Assembly: GCA_938007935.1 (NCBI GenBank)
Contig: CALLMD010000004.1
Span: 62,001 to 126,000 of the forward strand
DNA length: 64,000 nucleotides
Direction of reading: 5' to 3'
Source of the DNA: an uncultured Hellea sp.
Lineage (GTDB): Bacteria; Pseudomonadota; Alphaproteobacteria; Caulobacterales; Maricaulaceae
Below are positions 8,513 through 18,529 of the stretch, piece after piece. How positions within the stretch are numbered: position 1 is the first letter of the stretch; the number at the start of each line of letters is the position of its first letter. The notes below the pieces were generated by a model. It saw only the letters and a list, made by a program, of their open reading frames with translations. It was not told where the DNA came from and did not search any database. The position numbers were made by a program, and so were the translations under genes.

Positions 8513-9330
8513 TAATTGCTTCCTAGCCTAATTTTTTGGGTCTGGCCATTACGCAATACCGTAAGTTCAACCTGACCTCGCTCCGCTGCTTCTTGCATGA
8601 GTGTTAAAAAATCTATGCGGCCTTTTGTGATATTCGTCCCACTGATTTGCGTAATAATATCGCCCTTTTCAAACCCAAATTTGGTAATATCCAGGTTCGG
8701 TCTATTTGACTTGACTTTATAACCTTCCAGCCGGCCATTTTTCATCGAACGGCGGAGGCTAATATTTTGCATCAAAGAAAACATATCCTCATTCAAACCA
8801 GAACTGGGTAAATTTGGCGCTTGCAACACAGCTATTTCCCGCCTTGAAAGCTTGCCCTCTTCATTCTGCTCAAAGGTAAGTCGCTGTAATTGCCCATTGA
8901 CTGATAAAACGACAAAGTCTTTGTTAACGGCTTTTAAAATGACATCAGAAATAACGTCATCACCAACTTTATAAACGGCTTCTTTATTATCAGACGTACG
9001 CAAAATGGCGCTGCCTTGCTCGCCTGAAATACGTCCTGTCATTTTCAAATTTAATGTCGTCTCAGGCACATCCTGATTAATAACCTCATCATCAACTATA
9101 GTATCTGCGTTCGCGCTATTAAATGGATCGCTTGTAAATGAAAAATTACGAGATGTTTGGGTTATGGTAGTCGGTGACGATAATGAAATATTTTCATTTT
9201 GCCACAGGCTTTCTGGATTAGTCAGCGTGATAAAAATTTTGACAATCAAATAAGCGAGCGCCATTAACAACACCATAGCTAGCAAGCGCAAAGGCCATTG
9301 CAGGCTTTGAGTAGTGGCCTTTACCGCCAT
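8512..9330 (-). CDS. gspC: Type II secretion system protein GspC
   Basis: Inner-membrane clamp protein linking the assembly platform to the secretin. Visible: one N-terminal membrane helix (about residues 13-33), a Pro/Ser/Thr-rich linker, the homology region (about 92-160, beginning LNLKMTGRISG) and a C-terminal PDZ-like domain (about 200-270, FEKGDIITQISG). The length of 272 is normal. First gene of the gspC-D-N-lipoprotein run; the 183 bases up to folD must hold both divergent promoters. Confidence 0.88.
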   Translation of the reverse strand: MAVKATTQSLQWPLRLLAMVLLMALAYLIVKIFITLTNPESLWQNENISLSSPTTITQTSRNFSFTSDPFNSANADTIVDDEVINQDVPETTLNLKMTGRISGEQGSAILRTSDNKEAVYKVGDDVISDVILKAVNKDFVVLSVNGQLQRLTFEQNEEGKLSRREIAVLQAPNLPSSGLNEDMFSLMQNISLRRSMKNGRLEGYKVKSNRPNLDITKFGFEKGDIITQISGTNITKGRIDFLTLMQEAAERGQVELTVLRNGQTQKIRLGSN

Positions 9331-9513
9331 GATTGAAGTCCTCTTTGGTCAAAGTCAGTATTATAACTATAAAGCTATTTTACAACTGAATTAGTTAAAT
9401 GCCCTTAATCATAGGCTTAAACTATCACGATATTTAATAGCCTTTTTGCTTAACAAAAACCTGCTTTTCATTATGAGTTTAAAGAGAAATCACACTAGGT
9501 TTAAGGAAAACTC

Positions 9514-10401
9514 ATGAGCGCAACACGTATTGATGGCCGAGCTTATGCCGAAGGGCTTCGCGGCCGTGTCAAATCAGCGGTTGAGGCCCTTCCATCACAA
9601 CCGACATTGGCTGTTGTTTTGGTTGGGGAAGACCCTGCAAGCCAAGTCTATGTCGGCAGTAAAGTCAAATTTACGAAAGAATGCGGCATGAGGTCAGTCG
9701 AACACAAGCTACCGGCCACAGCATCCGAGGAAGAGGTCGTTGCGATTGTCCGAACTCTCAATAATGACCCAGAAGTTGACGGAATATTAGTCCAATTGCC
9801 CCTGCCCAAAGGGCTAAATTCTGATCGTGTTATCGAAGAGATTCATCCGGATAAAGACGTTGACGGACTCACGGAAAGCTCAGCAGGACGTTTATCCTTA
9901 GGCAAACCCGGACTACGCCCCTGTACGCCGACGGGCTGCGTCATGCTAGCCAAAGACCAACTGGGAGACCTAACTGGAAAACATTGTGTTGTTTTAGGGC
10001 GCTCCATCCTAGTCGGAAAACCGGCAGCGCTTCTATTCCTAGAGCAAAACTGCACGGTTACGATTGTACATTCCCGCACCAAAAACATTGAGGAGGTTTG
10101 CCGCAGCGCGGATATCCTCGTACCCGCAGTTGGCCGGCCGCAAATGGTCAAAGCTGAATGGGTCAAGCCCGGTGCGTGCGTCATTGATGTCGGTATTAAC
10201 CGCGTCCCAAGCATCAAGAACCCAGGTAAAACGAGACTCGTTGGCGATGCTGATTATAAATCCGTGCGTTCTGTTGCTGGATCCGTGACGCCCGTGCCAG
10301 GCGGAGTTGGCCCCATGACAATTGCCTGCTTACTTCGTAATACGGTTATTGCTGCCTGTTCACGCCGAGGATGGGATACGCCCGAAGGTTTGGATTTTTA
10401 A
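9514..10401 (+). CDS. folD: Methylenetetrahydrofolate dehydrogenase/cyclohydrolase FolD
   Basis: Cytosolic bifunctional enzyme interconverting 5,10-methylene- and 10-formyl-tetrahydrofolate with NADP. The active-site YVGSK motif is at residues 46-50, followed by the substrate-site stretch [12 protein letters not shown], the Rossmann segment [11 protein letters not shown] and the C-terminal [12 protein letters not shown]. Length 295 is typical. AAGGA lies upstream of the ATG at 9514. Convergent with lpd, 13 bases between stops. Confidence 0.96.
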   Translation: MSATRIDGRAYAEGLRGRVKSAVEALPSQPTLAVVLVGEDPASQVYVGSKVKFTKECGMRSVEHKLPATASEEEVVAIVRTLNNDPEVDGILVQLPLPKGLNSDRVIEEIHPDKDVDGLTESSAGRLSLGKPGLRPCTPTGCVMLAKDQLGDLTGKHCVVLGRSILVGKPAALLFLEQNCTVTIVHSRTKNIEEVCRSADILVPAVGRPQMVKAEWVKPGACVIDVGINRVPSIKNPGKTRLVGDADYKSVRSVAGSVTPVPGGVGPMTIACLLRNTVIAACSRRGWDTPEGLDF

Positions 10402-10414
10402 AAGCGACAAACCC

Positions 10415-11800
10415 CTAAGACTGCATCGTCCAGCCTTCAACATCCATAGCCGCTTGGCGTACGGCCTCTGTGATCGTCGGATGGGCATGGCAGGTGCGCG
10501 CAATATCTTCTGACGCTGCTTTGAATTCCATGGCTAATGCGACCTCTGCAATTAAATCACCAACATGTGCGCCAATCATATGCGCGCCTAAGATTTCATC
10601 TGTCTCTGCATGGGCGAGGATTTTCACAAAACCATCTGTTTGATGATTTGCGCGCGCTCTTGAATTTGCAGCAAAAGCAAATTTACCCTTTTTATAAGGC
10701 GTGCCAGAGTCTTTTAGTTCTTCCTCAGTCTTGCCGACACTGGCAATTTCTGGCGCGGTATAAACAACGCCCGGAATAACATCATAATTCACATGACCCG
10801 CCTTACCCGCGATAATTTCAGCTACAGCCACGCCTTCATCTTCAGCTTTGTGGGCCAGCATAGGACCGTGGGTACAATCACCAACGGCGTAGATACCTGA
10901 AACACTTGTTTTAAAGTGATCCGTTTCAATAAAGCCGCGCTTATCTATGTTAACGCCAACCGCCTCTAGTCCAAGGTCTTTTGTAAATGGACGGCGGCCA
11001 ATACAGACAAGCACAACATCGGCGTCTATGTCTTTTTCTTTACCGCCTGCACTGGCCTCGGTTTTTACGCTTAAAGATTTTCCTGATTTTTCGACAGAAG
11101 TGACTTTACGCCCGAGTTCGAACTTCATTTTTTGCTTTTTGAAAATACGAAGCGCTTGTTTTTGAACTTCAGCGTCCATACCCGGCATGATGTGATCCAG
11201 ATACTCAACAACAGTGACCTCAGAGCCCAGTCTGCGCCAGACCGAGCCTAGCTCTAAACCGATAACCCCGCCGCCAATGACAAGCAGTTTTTCAGGCACT
11301 GATTTAAGCTCGAGCGCGCCAGTAGATGAAACAATATGTTTTTCATCAATATCCAGACTTGGAAGTGTCGCGACCTCAGAACCTGTCGCAATTACAATAT
11401 TTTTCGTGCTTAGTTTTTTACCACCAACATCAACCGTATTCGCGTCGATAATTTTTCCATAGCCGTTCATATGTTCGACTTTGTTTTTCTTAAACAAAAA
11501 CTCAATGCCAGCGGTGAGACCTGACACCGTTTTTTCCTTCGCGCCCATCATTTTTGAAAGATCAAAACCAACCTCTCCGGTTAGGCCCATAGCCGCAAAA
11601 TCTTTATTCGCTGTCTCAAGCATTTCAGTTGAATGTAGGAGTGCCTTGGACGGAATACAGCCAACATTTAAGCAAGTGCCGCCGAGCGTTTTGCGGGTCT
11701 CAACGCAAAGAACCTTAAGGCCCAATTGTCCGCTACGAATAGCGCAATTATATCCACCGGGACCGCCGCCTATTACGATGACGTCATATTGATCTGACAT
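10415..11800 (-). CDS. lpd: Dihydrolipoyl dehydrogenase (E3)
   Basis: FAD disulfide oxidoreductase that reoxidises lipoyl groups of the 2-oxoacid dehydrogenase complexes. FAD-binding [10 protein letters not shown] is at residues 11-20, the redox disulfide at Cys43/Cys48 ([13 protein letters not shown]), the NAD-binding fold at [12 protein letters not shown], and the C-terminal catalytic His-Glu in HAHPTITEA. Length 461 is normal. Last gene of the mdh-suc-odh-lpd region and so most likely the E3 of the 2-oxoglutarate dehydrogenase complex. The minus-strand leader just before the ATG (11809-11840) can fold into an interrupted hairpin. Confidence 0.96.
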   Translation of the reverse strand: MSDQYDVIVIGGGPGGYNCAIRSGQLGLKVLCVETRKTLGGTCLNVGCIPSKALLHSTEMLETANKDFAAMGLTGEVGFDLSKMMGAKEKTVSGLTAGIEFLFKKNKVEHMNGYGKIIDANTVDVGGKKLSTKNIVIATGSEVATLPSLDIDEKHIVSSTGALELKSVPEKLLVIGGGVIGLELGSVWRRLGSEVTVVEYLDHIMPGMDAEVQKQALRIFKKQKMKFELGRKVTSVEKSGKSLSVKTEASAGGKEKDIDADVVLVCIGRRPFTKDLGLEAVGVNIDKRGFIETDHFKTSVSGIYAVGDCTHGPMLAHKAEDEGVAVAEIIAGKAGHVNYDVIPGVVYTAPEIASVGKTEEELKDSGTPYKKGKFAFAANSRARANHQTDGFVKILAHAETDEILGAHMIGAHVGDLIAEVALAMEFKAASEDIARTCHAHPTITEAVRQAAMDVEGWTMQS

Positions 11801-11876
11801 GAAAAACTCCGCGTGACTTCAATGAAGCCTCACTACGCGGGGCGGGTTTTTAGGTCAACAGCGCTTCGTCAAAAGT

Positions 11877-12314
11877 TCAGCGAAGTAGGCCCATGCTTAC
11901 CATCTTGCGGGCGAACCAAATAATGAAAATACATACAAGCCAGATGAATATCATCAAACCATAATCACCGCCGCCTAATACAACTTTAAAACGCTCATCA
12001 AATATTGAAGGCATAAACCCGATAATAGCGCCAATAAAAGATGCGTAGAAAAAAGGCAGGCATAGTTTTCTTCTAAGTAGCAACAAAATAACGCCAATAA
12101 GGCCGCCCCAAACCCCAATGGCATATCCAGCGGTCGCCCAACTTGGCGTGAGTTCACGCAGACCAGCCATTTCTACACCAAAGGATTCGGTATAAGCTGA
12201 CTCAGACATCAATTGCTCGGCCAAATAGCCCCCACAGCCAATAAAACTCCAAAGAAGGTAGATAATGCCAATCACCCAAAACCACCAAGGTGTATTCTTT
12301 TTCAAATTCTCCAT
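11877..12314 (-). CDS. Small four-helix membrane protein, paralogue A
   Basis: Unrecognised 145-residue membrane protein. It has four hydrophobic segments (about residues 12-30, 60-80, 85-105 and 122-140), an N-terminal WWFWVIGIIYLLWSFIGCGGY stretch and a C-terminal IWFARKMVSMGLLR. The next gene upstream is clearly a paralogue (WWFWVI, IWFARHMTAKGVLR at the same positions), so the pair arose by tandem duplication. It lies between odhB and lpd on the same strand; whether it is related to the dehydrogenase complex or merely inserted there cannot be told. Confidence 0.7.
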   Translation of the reverse strand: MENLKKNTPWWFWVIGIIYLLWSFIGCGGYLAEQLMSESAYTESFGVEMAGLRELTPSWATAGYAIGVWGGLIGVILLLLRRKLCLPFFYASFIGAIIGFMPSIFDERFKVVLGGGDYGLMIFIWLVCIFIIWFARKMVSMGLLR

Positions 12315-12336
12315 TATGCGCTCCTATGAGTTCCAT

Positions 12337-12780
12337 CTAACGTAAAACACCCTTGGCCGTCATATGGCGGGCGAACCAGATTAGAAATATAGCAACCACA
12401 ATAATCATCGGCACCATAATCTTATCAAAATCGAGCATGTATTTTGCGGCGTCCGATAAGAAAAAACCCCATAGATTCTGAACCAAGACGCCTATAAATG
12501 ACAAAACAAAAAGCCATACAGCCCAGGAACGGCGCAATAACAAGGCGATGCACCCTAAAGCCCCGCCAAATACAGCGATAGCAAATGCGGCAGTCGCCCA
12601 GGCAGGACGGCCCATCATAACCTGTGCACCTTCGGCGCCGTAAGCCTCTATAAGAACCTCTTCACCGCCAAATGCCGCGCCAAGATAAGCCCCGACTCCC
12701 ATCAAATTCCATAATAGTGCAAGCACGGCTATTACCCAGAACCACCAAGCCGACTTTGGTCGTCCGATATAATCGACCAT
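12337..12780 (-). CDS. Small four-helix membrane protein, paralogue B
   Basis: Unrecognised 147-residue membrane protein, tandem paralogue of the following gene, 22 bases apart. Shared features are the WWFWVI start, a GAYL/GGYL turn after helix one, PAWATAAFAIAVFGG in helix two (PSWATAGYAIGVWGG in the paralogue), a basic LLLRR turn, and the IWFARHM end. GAGGGA precedes the ATG. No catalytic motif is visible. Situated directly downstream of odhB. Confidence 0.7.
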   Translation of the reverse strand: MVDYIGRPKSAWWFWVIAVLALLWNLMGVGAYLGAAFGGEEVLIEAYGAEGAQVMMGRPAWATAAFAIAVFGGALGCIALLLRRSWAVWLFVLSFIGVLVQNLWGFFLSDAAKYMLDFDKIMVPMIIVVAIFLIWFARHMTAKGVLR

Positions 12781-12856
12781 AATTCCCTCCCCAGAGATTA
12801 TGGGAACAGAATAGTCTGAAAATTTACAGAATGTCCAGAGCGCTTAAAGTTGTGTT

Positions 12857-14338
12857 TTAGAGATCAAGCAATAGACGTTCTGGGTCTTCCAGACACTCTT
12901 TCACGCGAACGAGGAAAGTCACCGCTTCTTTGCCATCAACAATTCTATGGTCATATGACAGCGCCAAATACATCATTGGACGAATGACAATTTGATCGTC
13001 AATGACCACAGGTCGTTTTTCGATTTTGTGCATGCCTAAAATACCAACTTGAGGTGGGTTCAAAATCGGTGAACTCATAAGCGAGCCATAAACACCCCCA
13101 TTGGAAATAGTAAATGTCCCGCCCATCATATCATCCATCGAAAGCTGCCCTTCACGCGCTTTCGCGCCTAAAGCGCCTATACCCTTTTCAATTCCGCCTA
13201 ATGAGAGCTCATCACATCCGCGCAGCACAGGAACAACAAGGCCCTTGGGCGTACCGACAGCAATACTTATGTCGTAATAATTCTTATAGATAATATCAGT
13301 GCCATCAATTTCAGCATTAACAGCAGGCACATCTTTTAAGGCCTGCACACAGGCTTTGACGAAGAAACTCATAAAGCCGAGTTTTACGCCATGTTTCTTG
13401 ATGAAGACTTCCTTATATTGTTTGCGCATTTCCATGATGTTGCTCATGTCAGCTTCATTATAAGTGGTCAGCATCGCTGCCGTATTTTGCGCATCCTTAA
13501 GACGCCGCGCAATTGTTTGCCGAATACGGGACATACGCACGCGTTCTTCGCGCGGGCCTAATTCACGAGGTGCAGAGACTACCGCGGCGGGAGCTTTAAC
13601 GGCGGGCGCAGGATTAGCCTTAGCGGCAAGCGCATCACCTTTCGTGATACGGCCATCTTTGCCTGTTCCAGTAATAGAGGATGCATCTAGTCCGTTTTCT
13701 TTAATCACGCGGTCAGCGCTTGGCATTGGCGCTTTGCCTGATGGGGCTGCTTTCGACTTTGGCGTTGCTTTTGGCGCAGAAACAGCCGCGCCGCCGGACG
13801 CACCCGCCAATAAAGTCGCGATAGTTTGACCCACGGCAGCGACATCGCCCTCGGCGACAAGATGTTCACCCATAACCCCAGCTTGAGGCGCGACTAATTC
13901 TTGAGCCGCCTTATCGGTTTCAAGCTCCACAATGGCTTCGTCTTTGGCTACTGCGTCACCTGGTTGTTTCATCCAAGACGCAATCGTGACTTCTGAAACA
14001 GACTCGCCGACATTAGGCACATCAATATTAACCGATGTTCCACCCGATGTTGCACCTGGTGCCTTAGCGACCTTTTCTTTTACAGGTTTGGCTGCTTTTC
14101 CAGCGCCGCTACCTAATTTCGCTATCAACTGACCAATCGTCGCGACATCGCCCTCGGCAACGAGGATTTCCTCTAAGGTTCCGTCTTCGGGTGAGACTAA
14201 TTCTTGCGCGGCTTTGTCTGTTTCTAATTCGACTAGCGGCTCATCTTTCTTGACAGTATCGCCGACTTGCTTGAACCATTGCGCAATCGTTACCTCGGAA
14301 ACGCTTTCGCCTACATTTGGAATCGTAATTTCAGTCAT
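12857..14338 (-). CDS. odhB: Dihydrolipoyllysine succinyltransferase (E2 of 2-oxoglutarate dehydrogenase), two lipoyl domains
   Basis: E2 core enzyme transferring the succinyl group from lipoate to CoA. There are two nearly repeated lipoyl domains (about residues 1-77 and 108-185), each with the lipoylated lysine in [13 protein letters not shown], then an Ala/Pro-rich linker, the peripheral subunit-binding domain (about 207-240, [20 protein letters not shown]), and the catalytic domain ending with [13 protein letters not shown]. Most proteobacterial SucB proteins have a single lipoyl domain, so the duplicated one explains the extra length (493). Succinyl rather than acetyl specificity is inferred from adjacency to sucA. 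19 bases downstream of sucA. Confidence 0.95.
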   Translation of the reverse strand: MTEITIPNVGESVSEVTIAQWFKQVGDTVKKDEPLVELETDKAAQELVSPEDGTLEEILVAEGDVATIGQLIAKLGSGAGKAAKPVKEKVAKAPGATSGGTSVNIDVPNVGESVSEVTIASWMKQPGDAVAKDEAIVELETDKAAQELVAPQAGVMGEHLVAEGDVAAVGQTIATLLAGASGGAAVSAPKATPKSKAAPSGKAPMPSADRVIKENGLDASSITGTGKDGRITKGDALAAKANPAPAVKAPAAVVSAPRELGPREERVRMSRIRQTIARRLKDAQNTAAMLTTYNEADMSNIMEMRKQYKEVFIKKHGVKLGFMSFFVKACVQALKDVPAVNAEIDGTDIIYKNYYDISIAVGTPKGLVVPVLRGCDELSLGGIEKGIGALGAKAREGQLSMDDMMGGTFTISNGGVYGSLMSSPILNPPQVGILGMHKIEKRPVVIDDQIVIRPMMYLALSYDHRIVDGKEAVTFLVRVKECLEDPERLLLDL

Positions 14339-14357
14339 ATCGTTTTCTTTGGTTCAA

Positions 14358-17354
14358 TTACTCTTTGGCGAAAGCGCCATCAAGGACAGCTTTTTGCTCT
14401 TTTTTGTGCTTAGCCGAAATACCCGTTGCCGTCGAGGCCGCCGCAGGACGTCCTACATATCTCGGGCGAGTATGTTTAGCTTTAATCGCGATAAGGCTTT
14501 CTTCCAGATAAGGATTAATAAAGGCCCAAGCTCCCATATTTTTTGGTTCTTCCTGACACCAAACCATGTCGGCGTTCTTAAACCGTTTCAGTTCAGTTTC
14601 TGCCGCCTTACTTGGGAAAGGATAAAGCTGTTCCACACGCAACAAATAAACATCATTGCGGCCAAGTCTTTCACGCTCTTCAAATAAATCATAATAGACT
14701 TTACCCGAGCAAATAAGGACACGCTTGATCTCTTTATCAGGGACAAGATTAACCTTTGTAACCTCTGGGCGATATTCCGCGTCATCCCAAAGAAGTCTAT
14801 GAAATTCTGACCCTTTTGCCATTTCTGCAAATGTCGAAACACATAACTTATGACGCAGGAGGCTTTTTGGACTCATATTAATTAGGGGCTTTCGGAAACT
14901 ACGCTTCACCTGACGTCTTAGAGCATGGAAATAATTAGCAGGCGTTGAGATATTCGTGACTTGCATATTATCTTCGGCGCACATTTGAAGATATCGTTCC
15001 AAACGCGCGGAACTATGTTCTGGTCCCTGCCCTTCATAGCCATGTGGCAGAAGCATAACGAGGCCAGACATGCGTAGCCATTTTTGTTCCGCCGAGGAAA
15101 TAAATTGATCAACCATGACCTGCGCGCCATTGGCGAAATCACCAAATTGCGCTTCCCAAATCGTTAGGGCATGCGGCGCGGCGCCTGAAAACCCATATTC
15201 AAATCCAAGAACCGCTTCTTCAGAGAGGTGCGAATTTAAGACCTGATAATATTCCTGATCAGGGTCGAGATTATTCAGCGGTGTATATTTATGCTCATCC
15301 ACCTGATCAACGAAATTCGATTGGCGCTGTGAAAAGGTTCCGCGCTCAGAATCTTGTCCTGATAAGCGCACAGGATGGCCTTCTGTGATTAAAGTGCCAA
15401 AAGCCAAATGCTCCGCAAGACCCCAATCAATATTTTCGCCGGACGCAATTTTTTCAGCGCGGGCTTTGATGATGCGTTTTAGCGTTCTGTGAATATTGAC
15501 GGAATTAGGGATAGAGGTAATTTTGGCACCGATTGATTTCAGATGCTCTATATCAACAGAAGTATCACCTTGGCGTTTGTCATCTTTCTCATCGGGTTGG
15601 GTTAGGCCTTGCCAGACACCTTGAAGCCAATCAGGTTCTTTGGACTCATAAGATTTCGCTTTATCAAATTCTTTGTCCAAGACATTATAGAATGCCTCGA
15701 CGTCTTTTTCATGTTCCTCGGCCGTTAAATCACCCTGCGCAATAAGGCGCTCGGCATATATCTCGCGAGTCGTCTTTTTGCCGCCGATGGCCTGATACAT
15801 AAGCGGCTGTGTGAAGGATGGATCGTCCCCTTCATTATGTCCATAACGGCGATAACAAATAATATCGAGAACAACGTCTTTACCAAATTTCTGACGATAT
15901 TCGGTGGCGACACGCGCCGCAAAAACAACCGCCTCTGGGTCATCACCATTGACGTGGAAAACGGGAGCTTCGACCATAAAGGCAACATCAGAGCAATATT
16001 GGCCAGAGCGGTATTCATCTGGGGTGGTCGTAAATCCAATTTGATTATTCACAATCACATGCAAAGTACCGCCAGTGCGATAACCAACTAGCTGGCTCAT
16101 CTGGAAACATTCCATGACAATACCTTGGCCCGCAAAGGCGCTATCACCATGCAGTATAACCGCCATAACTTCTTCTGGATTATGTGACTGGTAGGTTCCC
16201 GACGCCATTTGCTGTTTGGCGCGCGCTTTACCCATAACTACGGGGGCAACAACTTCCAGATGGGACGGGTTGGGCGCGAGAGAAAGATGCACGCTATTGC
16301 CATCAAATTCGCGGTCATCGGATACGCCCAAGTGATACTTTACGTCGCCAGAGCCCAGCTCTTCGGAGCCAGACGCAACCCCGCCTAAGAACTCGTAGAA
16401 AATCGCCGAATAAGGCTTTTGCATAACAGCGGCCATGACATTTAAGCGCCCGCGATGCGGCATACCAAAATTGATATCCTTAAGCCCCAATTGCCCGCCG
16501 CGTTTAATTATTTGCTCAAGCGCTGGCAAAAGGCTTTCGGCCCCATCAATCCCGAAACGTTTCGTCCCAGGGTAGCGTTTATGGATAAGCTGTTCGAAAG
16601 CTTCGCCCTCAATAAGTTTTTGCAAAATTGAGCGGCGACCTTCTTTGGTAAAACTGATTTCTTTATCTGGGCCCTCAATGCGCTGTTGCAGCCAGCTTTT
16701 TTCTTCAGGGTCAGACACATGCATGAACTGAATACCAAATGTCGAACAATAGGTCCGGCGTAGGATTTCCATAATTTGGGTCAGAGTTGCTGATTGCAAA
16801 CCCAAAACGCCGTCGATAAAAATCTCACGGTCCATGTCCTCAGAAGTAAACCCGTAAGAGGCGGGGTCCAACTCAGGATGCGGCTCATTTTTCTGCAAAT
16901 TCAAAGGATCAAGGTCGGCAATCATGTGTCCGCGCATACGATAAGCCCGTATAAGCATTAAGGCCCGCAGACTATCTTTGGTCGCTTGCTGAACATCCTC
17001 AGAGGACGCGCCGCTCATATGTGCAGCAACTTTCTTTTGCGTCGCCTCTTGCTGACCGGCGCCCCAATCCCCTGTAAGCGCTGAGGTTAGCTCTCCATTT
17101 GGTTCCAGCGGCCATTCATTGCGTTTCCATGACGGCCCATCCGCATTTTTCTTAGCATTGGCCGCCTCTTCGCCAATGCTTGCGAAATAGGCACGCCAGC
17201 TGGGATCGACACTATTGGGATTAGCGGCATATTGTGCCTGAATTTGCTCTATATAGGTCGCATTTGCGCCGTCCAAGAACAGCGTATCAATCATTGATTG
17301 ATTATAATCAGAGCGCGGCTTTGAACCGCCTGATTTGGCCTTTGGGTCAGCCAT
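14358..17354 (-). CDS. sucA: 2-oxoglutarate dehydrogenase E1
   Basis: Thiamine-diphosphate dependent decarboxylase of the 2-oxoglutarate dehydrogenase complex (TCA cycle, cytosol). The 998-residue protein has the N-terminal E2-binding segment (DTLFLDGANATYIEQIQ), GMPHRGRLNVMA, the ThDP site with GDSAFAGQGIVMEC and YRRYGHNEGDDPSFTQP, and the transketolase-like C-terminal half with LLPHGYEGQGPEHSSARLE. Length is usual for Alphaproteobacteria. Forms a run with sucD upstream (40 bases) and odhB downstream. Confidence 0.97.
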   Translation of the reverse strand: MADPKAKSGGSKPRSDYNQSMIDTLFLDGANATYIEQIQAQYAANPNSVDPSWRAYFASIGEEAANAKKNADGPSWKRNEWPLEPNGELTSALTGDWGAGQQEATQKKVAAHMSGASSEDVQQATKDSLRALMLIRAYRMRGHMIADLDPLNLQKNEPHPELDPASYGFTSEDMDREIFIDGVLGLQSATLTQIMEILRRTYCSTFGIQFMHVSDPEEKSWLQQRIEGPDKEISFTKEGRRSILQKLIEGEAFEQLIHKRYPGTKRFGIDGAESLLPALEQIIKRGGQLGLKDINFGMPHRGRLNVMAAVMQKPYSAIFYEFLGGVASGSEELGSGDVKYHLGVSDDREFDGNSVHLSLAPNPSHLEVVAPVVMGKARAKQQMASGTYQSHNPEEVMAVILHGDSAFAGQGIVMECFQMSQLVGYRTGGTLHVIVNNQIGFTTTPDEYRSGQYCSDVAFMVEAPVFHVNGDDPEAVVFAARVATEYRQKFGKDVVLDIICYRRYGHNEGDDPSFTQPLMYQAIGGKKTTREIYAERLIAQGDLTAEEHEKDVEAFYNVLDKEFDKAKSYESKEPDWLQGVWQGLTQPDEKDDKRQGDTSVDIEHLKSIGAKITSIPNSVNIHRTLKRIIKARAEKIASGENIDWGLAEHLAFGTLITEGHPVRLSGQDSERGTFSQRQSNFVDQVDEHKYTPLNNLDPDQEYYQVLNSHLSEEAVLGFEYGFSGAAPHALTIWEAQFGDFANGAQVMVDQFISSAEQKWLRMSGLVMLLPHGYEGQGPEHSSARLERYLQMCAEDNMQVTNISTPANYFHALRRQVKRSFRKPLINMSPKSLLRHKLCVSTFAEMAKGSEFHRLLWDDAEYRPEVTKVNLVPDKEIKRVLICSGKVYYDLFEERERLGRNDVYLLRVEQLYPFPSKAAETELKRFKNADMVWCQEEPKNMGAWAFINPYLEESLIAIKAKHTRPRYVGRPAAASTATGISAKHKKEQKAVLDGAFAKE

Positions 17355-17394
17355 AGTGTGAGCCTTTCAGCTTCGTCCAGATTAGCTCTCGCGG

Positions 17395-18282
17395 CTAACC
17401 TTTAAGGACTTCCATCATTGTCACGCCCAATTTTGCAGGACTATCGGAAACGCGGATACCCGCTTTTTCCATCGCCGCAATCTTATCCTCTGCGCCGCCC
17501 TTACCGCCGCTAACAATCGCGCCGGCATGGCCCATAGTCCGACCTGGAGGCGCTGTGCGGCCAGCAATAAAGCCAACCATCGGCTTTTTGATGCCCTTTT
17601 TAGCCATATGCGCAACAAATTCTGCCGCTTCTTCTTCGGCCGAGCCGCCAATTTCGCCAATCATGATGATTTGCTTTGTGTCGTCATCATTAAGGAACAG
17701 CTCAAGACAATCGATAAAGTTCGTGCCGTTAATCGGGTCGCCGCCAATACCAATCGCTGTGGTTTGACCAAGGCCGACCTGCGTGGTTTGGAAGACCGCT
17801 TCGTAAGTCAGCGTACCAGAACGTGAAACCACACCGCAGGTACCTTTTTTGAAAATTTTACCCGGCATAATACCGATTTTGCACTCTTCTGGGGTCAAAA
17901 CACCCGGGCAATTCGGCCCGATAAGGCGGGATTTAGAGCCTTGCAAAGCGCGCTTAACAGGGATCATGTCAGAGACAGGAATACCCTCGGTAATCGCAAT
18001 GATAAGTTCCATCTCAGCATCAATCGCCTCAAGGATAGAGTCAGCCGCGAAGGGCGGGGGCACATAGATCACAGAAGCTGTCGCGCCTGTCACATGTTTC
18101 GCTTCGGCCACCGTGTCAAAATTGGGAAGTCCAATATGTGTCGTCCCGCCTTTACCCGGCGTAACGCCTGCAACCATTTTGGTGCCGTGATAGGCAATGG
18201 CCTGTTCCGTATGGAACGTGCCAGTTTTGCCCGTCATACCCTGCGTAATGATTTTTGTGTCTTTGTTTATTAATACTGACAT
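17395..18282 (-). CDS. sucD: Succinyl-CoA synthetase alpha subunit
   Basis: Alpha subunit of the ADP/GDP-forming succinyl-CoA ligase. It has the CoA-binding N-terminal fold ([20 protein letters not shown]-like start; TGKTGTFH at about 17-24), [11 protein letters not shown], and the phosphorylated His in [14 protein letters not shown] (about residue 250). Length 295 is standard. Seven bases separate it from the small membrane protein gene that interrupts the usual sucC-sucD pair. Confidence 0.97.
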   Translation of the reverse strand: MSVLINKDTKIITQGMTGKTGTFHTEQAIAYHGTKMVAGVTPGKGGTTHIGLPNFDTVAEAKHVTGATASVIYVPPPFAADSILEAIDAEMELIIAITEGIPVSDMIPVKRALQGSKSRLIGPNCPGVLTPEECKIGIMPGKIFKKGTCGVVSRSGTLTYEAVFQTTQVGLGQTTAIGIGGDPINGTNFIDCLELFLNDDDTKQIIMIGEIGGSAEEEAAEFVAHMAKKGIKKPMVGFIAGRTAPPGRTMGHAGAIVSGGKGGAEDKIAAMEKAGIRVSDSPAKLGVTMMEVLKG

Positions 18283-18289
18283 GTGAGGA

Positions 18290-18526
18290 CTACCTCTTTT
18301 CCAATAATTTTTTAATTTCTCTCATTTCAGAGAGCGTTTCTTTTTGCAGCTCTAAGCTTTCTCGCGTCATTTCGATTGCATCTCTTTGACCGCTTAGCGC
18401 TTCTTCTTGCATATTAACTGAAGTGCTCATTGTCTCTTTCGTGTTCCCCAAGAAAAAACGTACCAATAAAAGTGCTAAACCTATAAACCCGATTATTGAC
18501 AATAGTTTTATGAGCAATTCTGACAT
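18290..18526 (-). CDS. 78-residue membrane-anchored coiled-coil protein inside sucCD
   Basis: Unrecognised small protein. Residues 5-27 form one membrane helix ([20 protein letters not shown]); the rest is charged with a heptad-like pattern ([20 protein letters not shown]), suggesting a cytoplasmic coiled coil. It begins three bases after the sucC stop (TAAGTAATG) and ends seven bases before sucD, with its AAGG ribosome site inside sucC, so it must be co-transcribed and probably translationally coupled with both subunits. Tight packing and normal-looking codons argue for a real gene. Function unknown; a membrane tether or oligomeric scaffold for the complex is speculation. Confidence 0.6.
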   Translation of the reverse strand: MSELLIKLLSIIGFIGLALLLVRFFLGNTKETMSTSVNMQEEALSGQRDAIEMTRESLELQKETLSEMREIKKLLEKR

Positions 18527-18529
18527 TAC

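Noticed and set aside
9395-9408. Possible CtrA box between gspC and folD (two TTAA half sites)
   Set aside because: Spacing is six bases instead of the seven of the TTAA-N7-TTAA consensus.
11809-11840. Interrupted hairpin in the lpd leader as a riboswitch
   Set aside because: Only short stems with a bulge, no known riboswitch core; kept as a remark under lpd.
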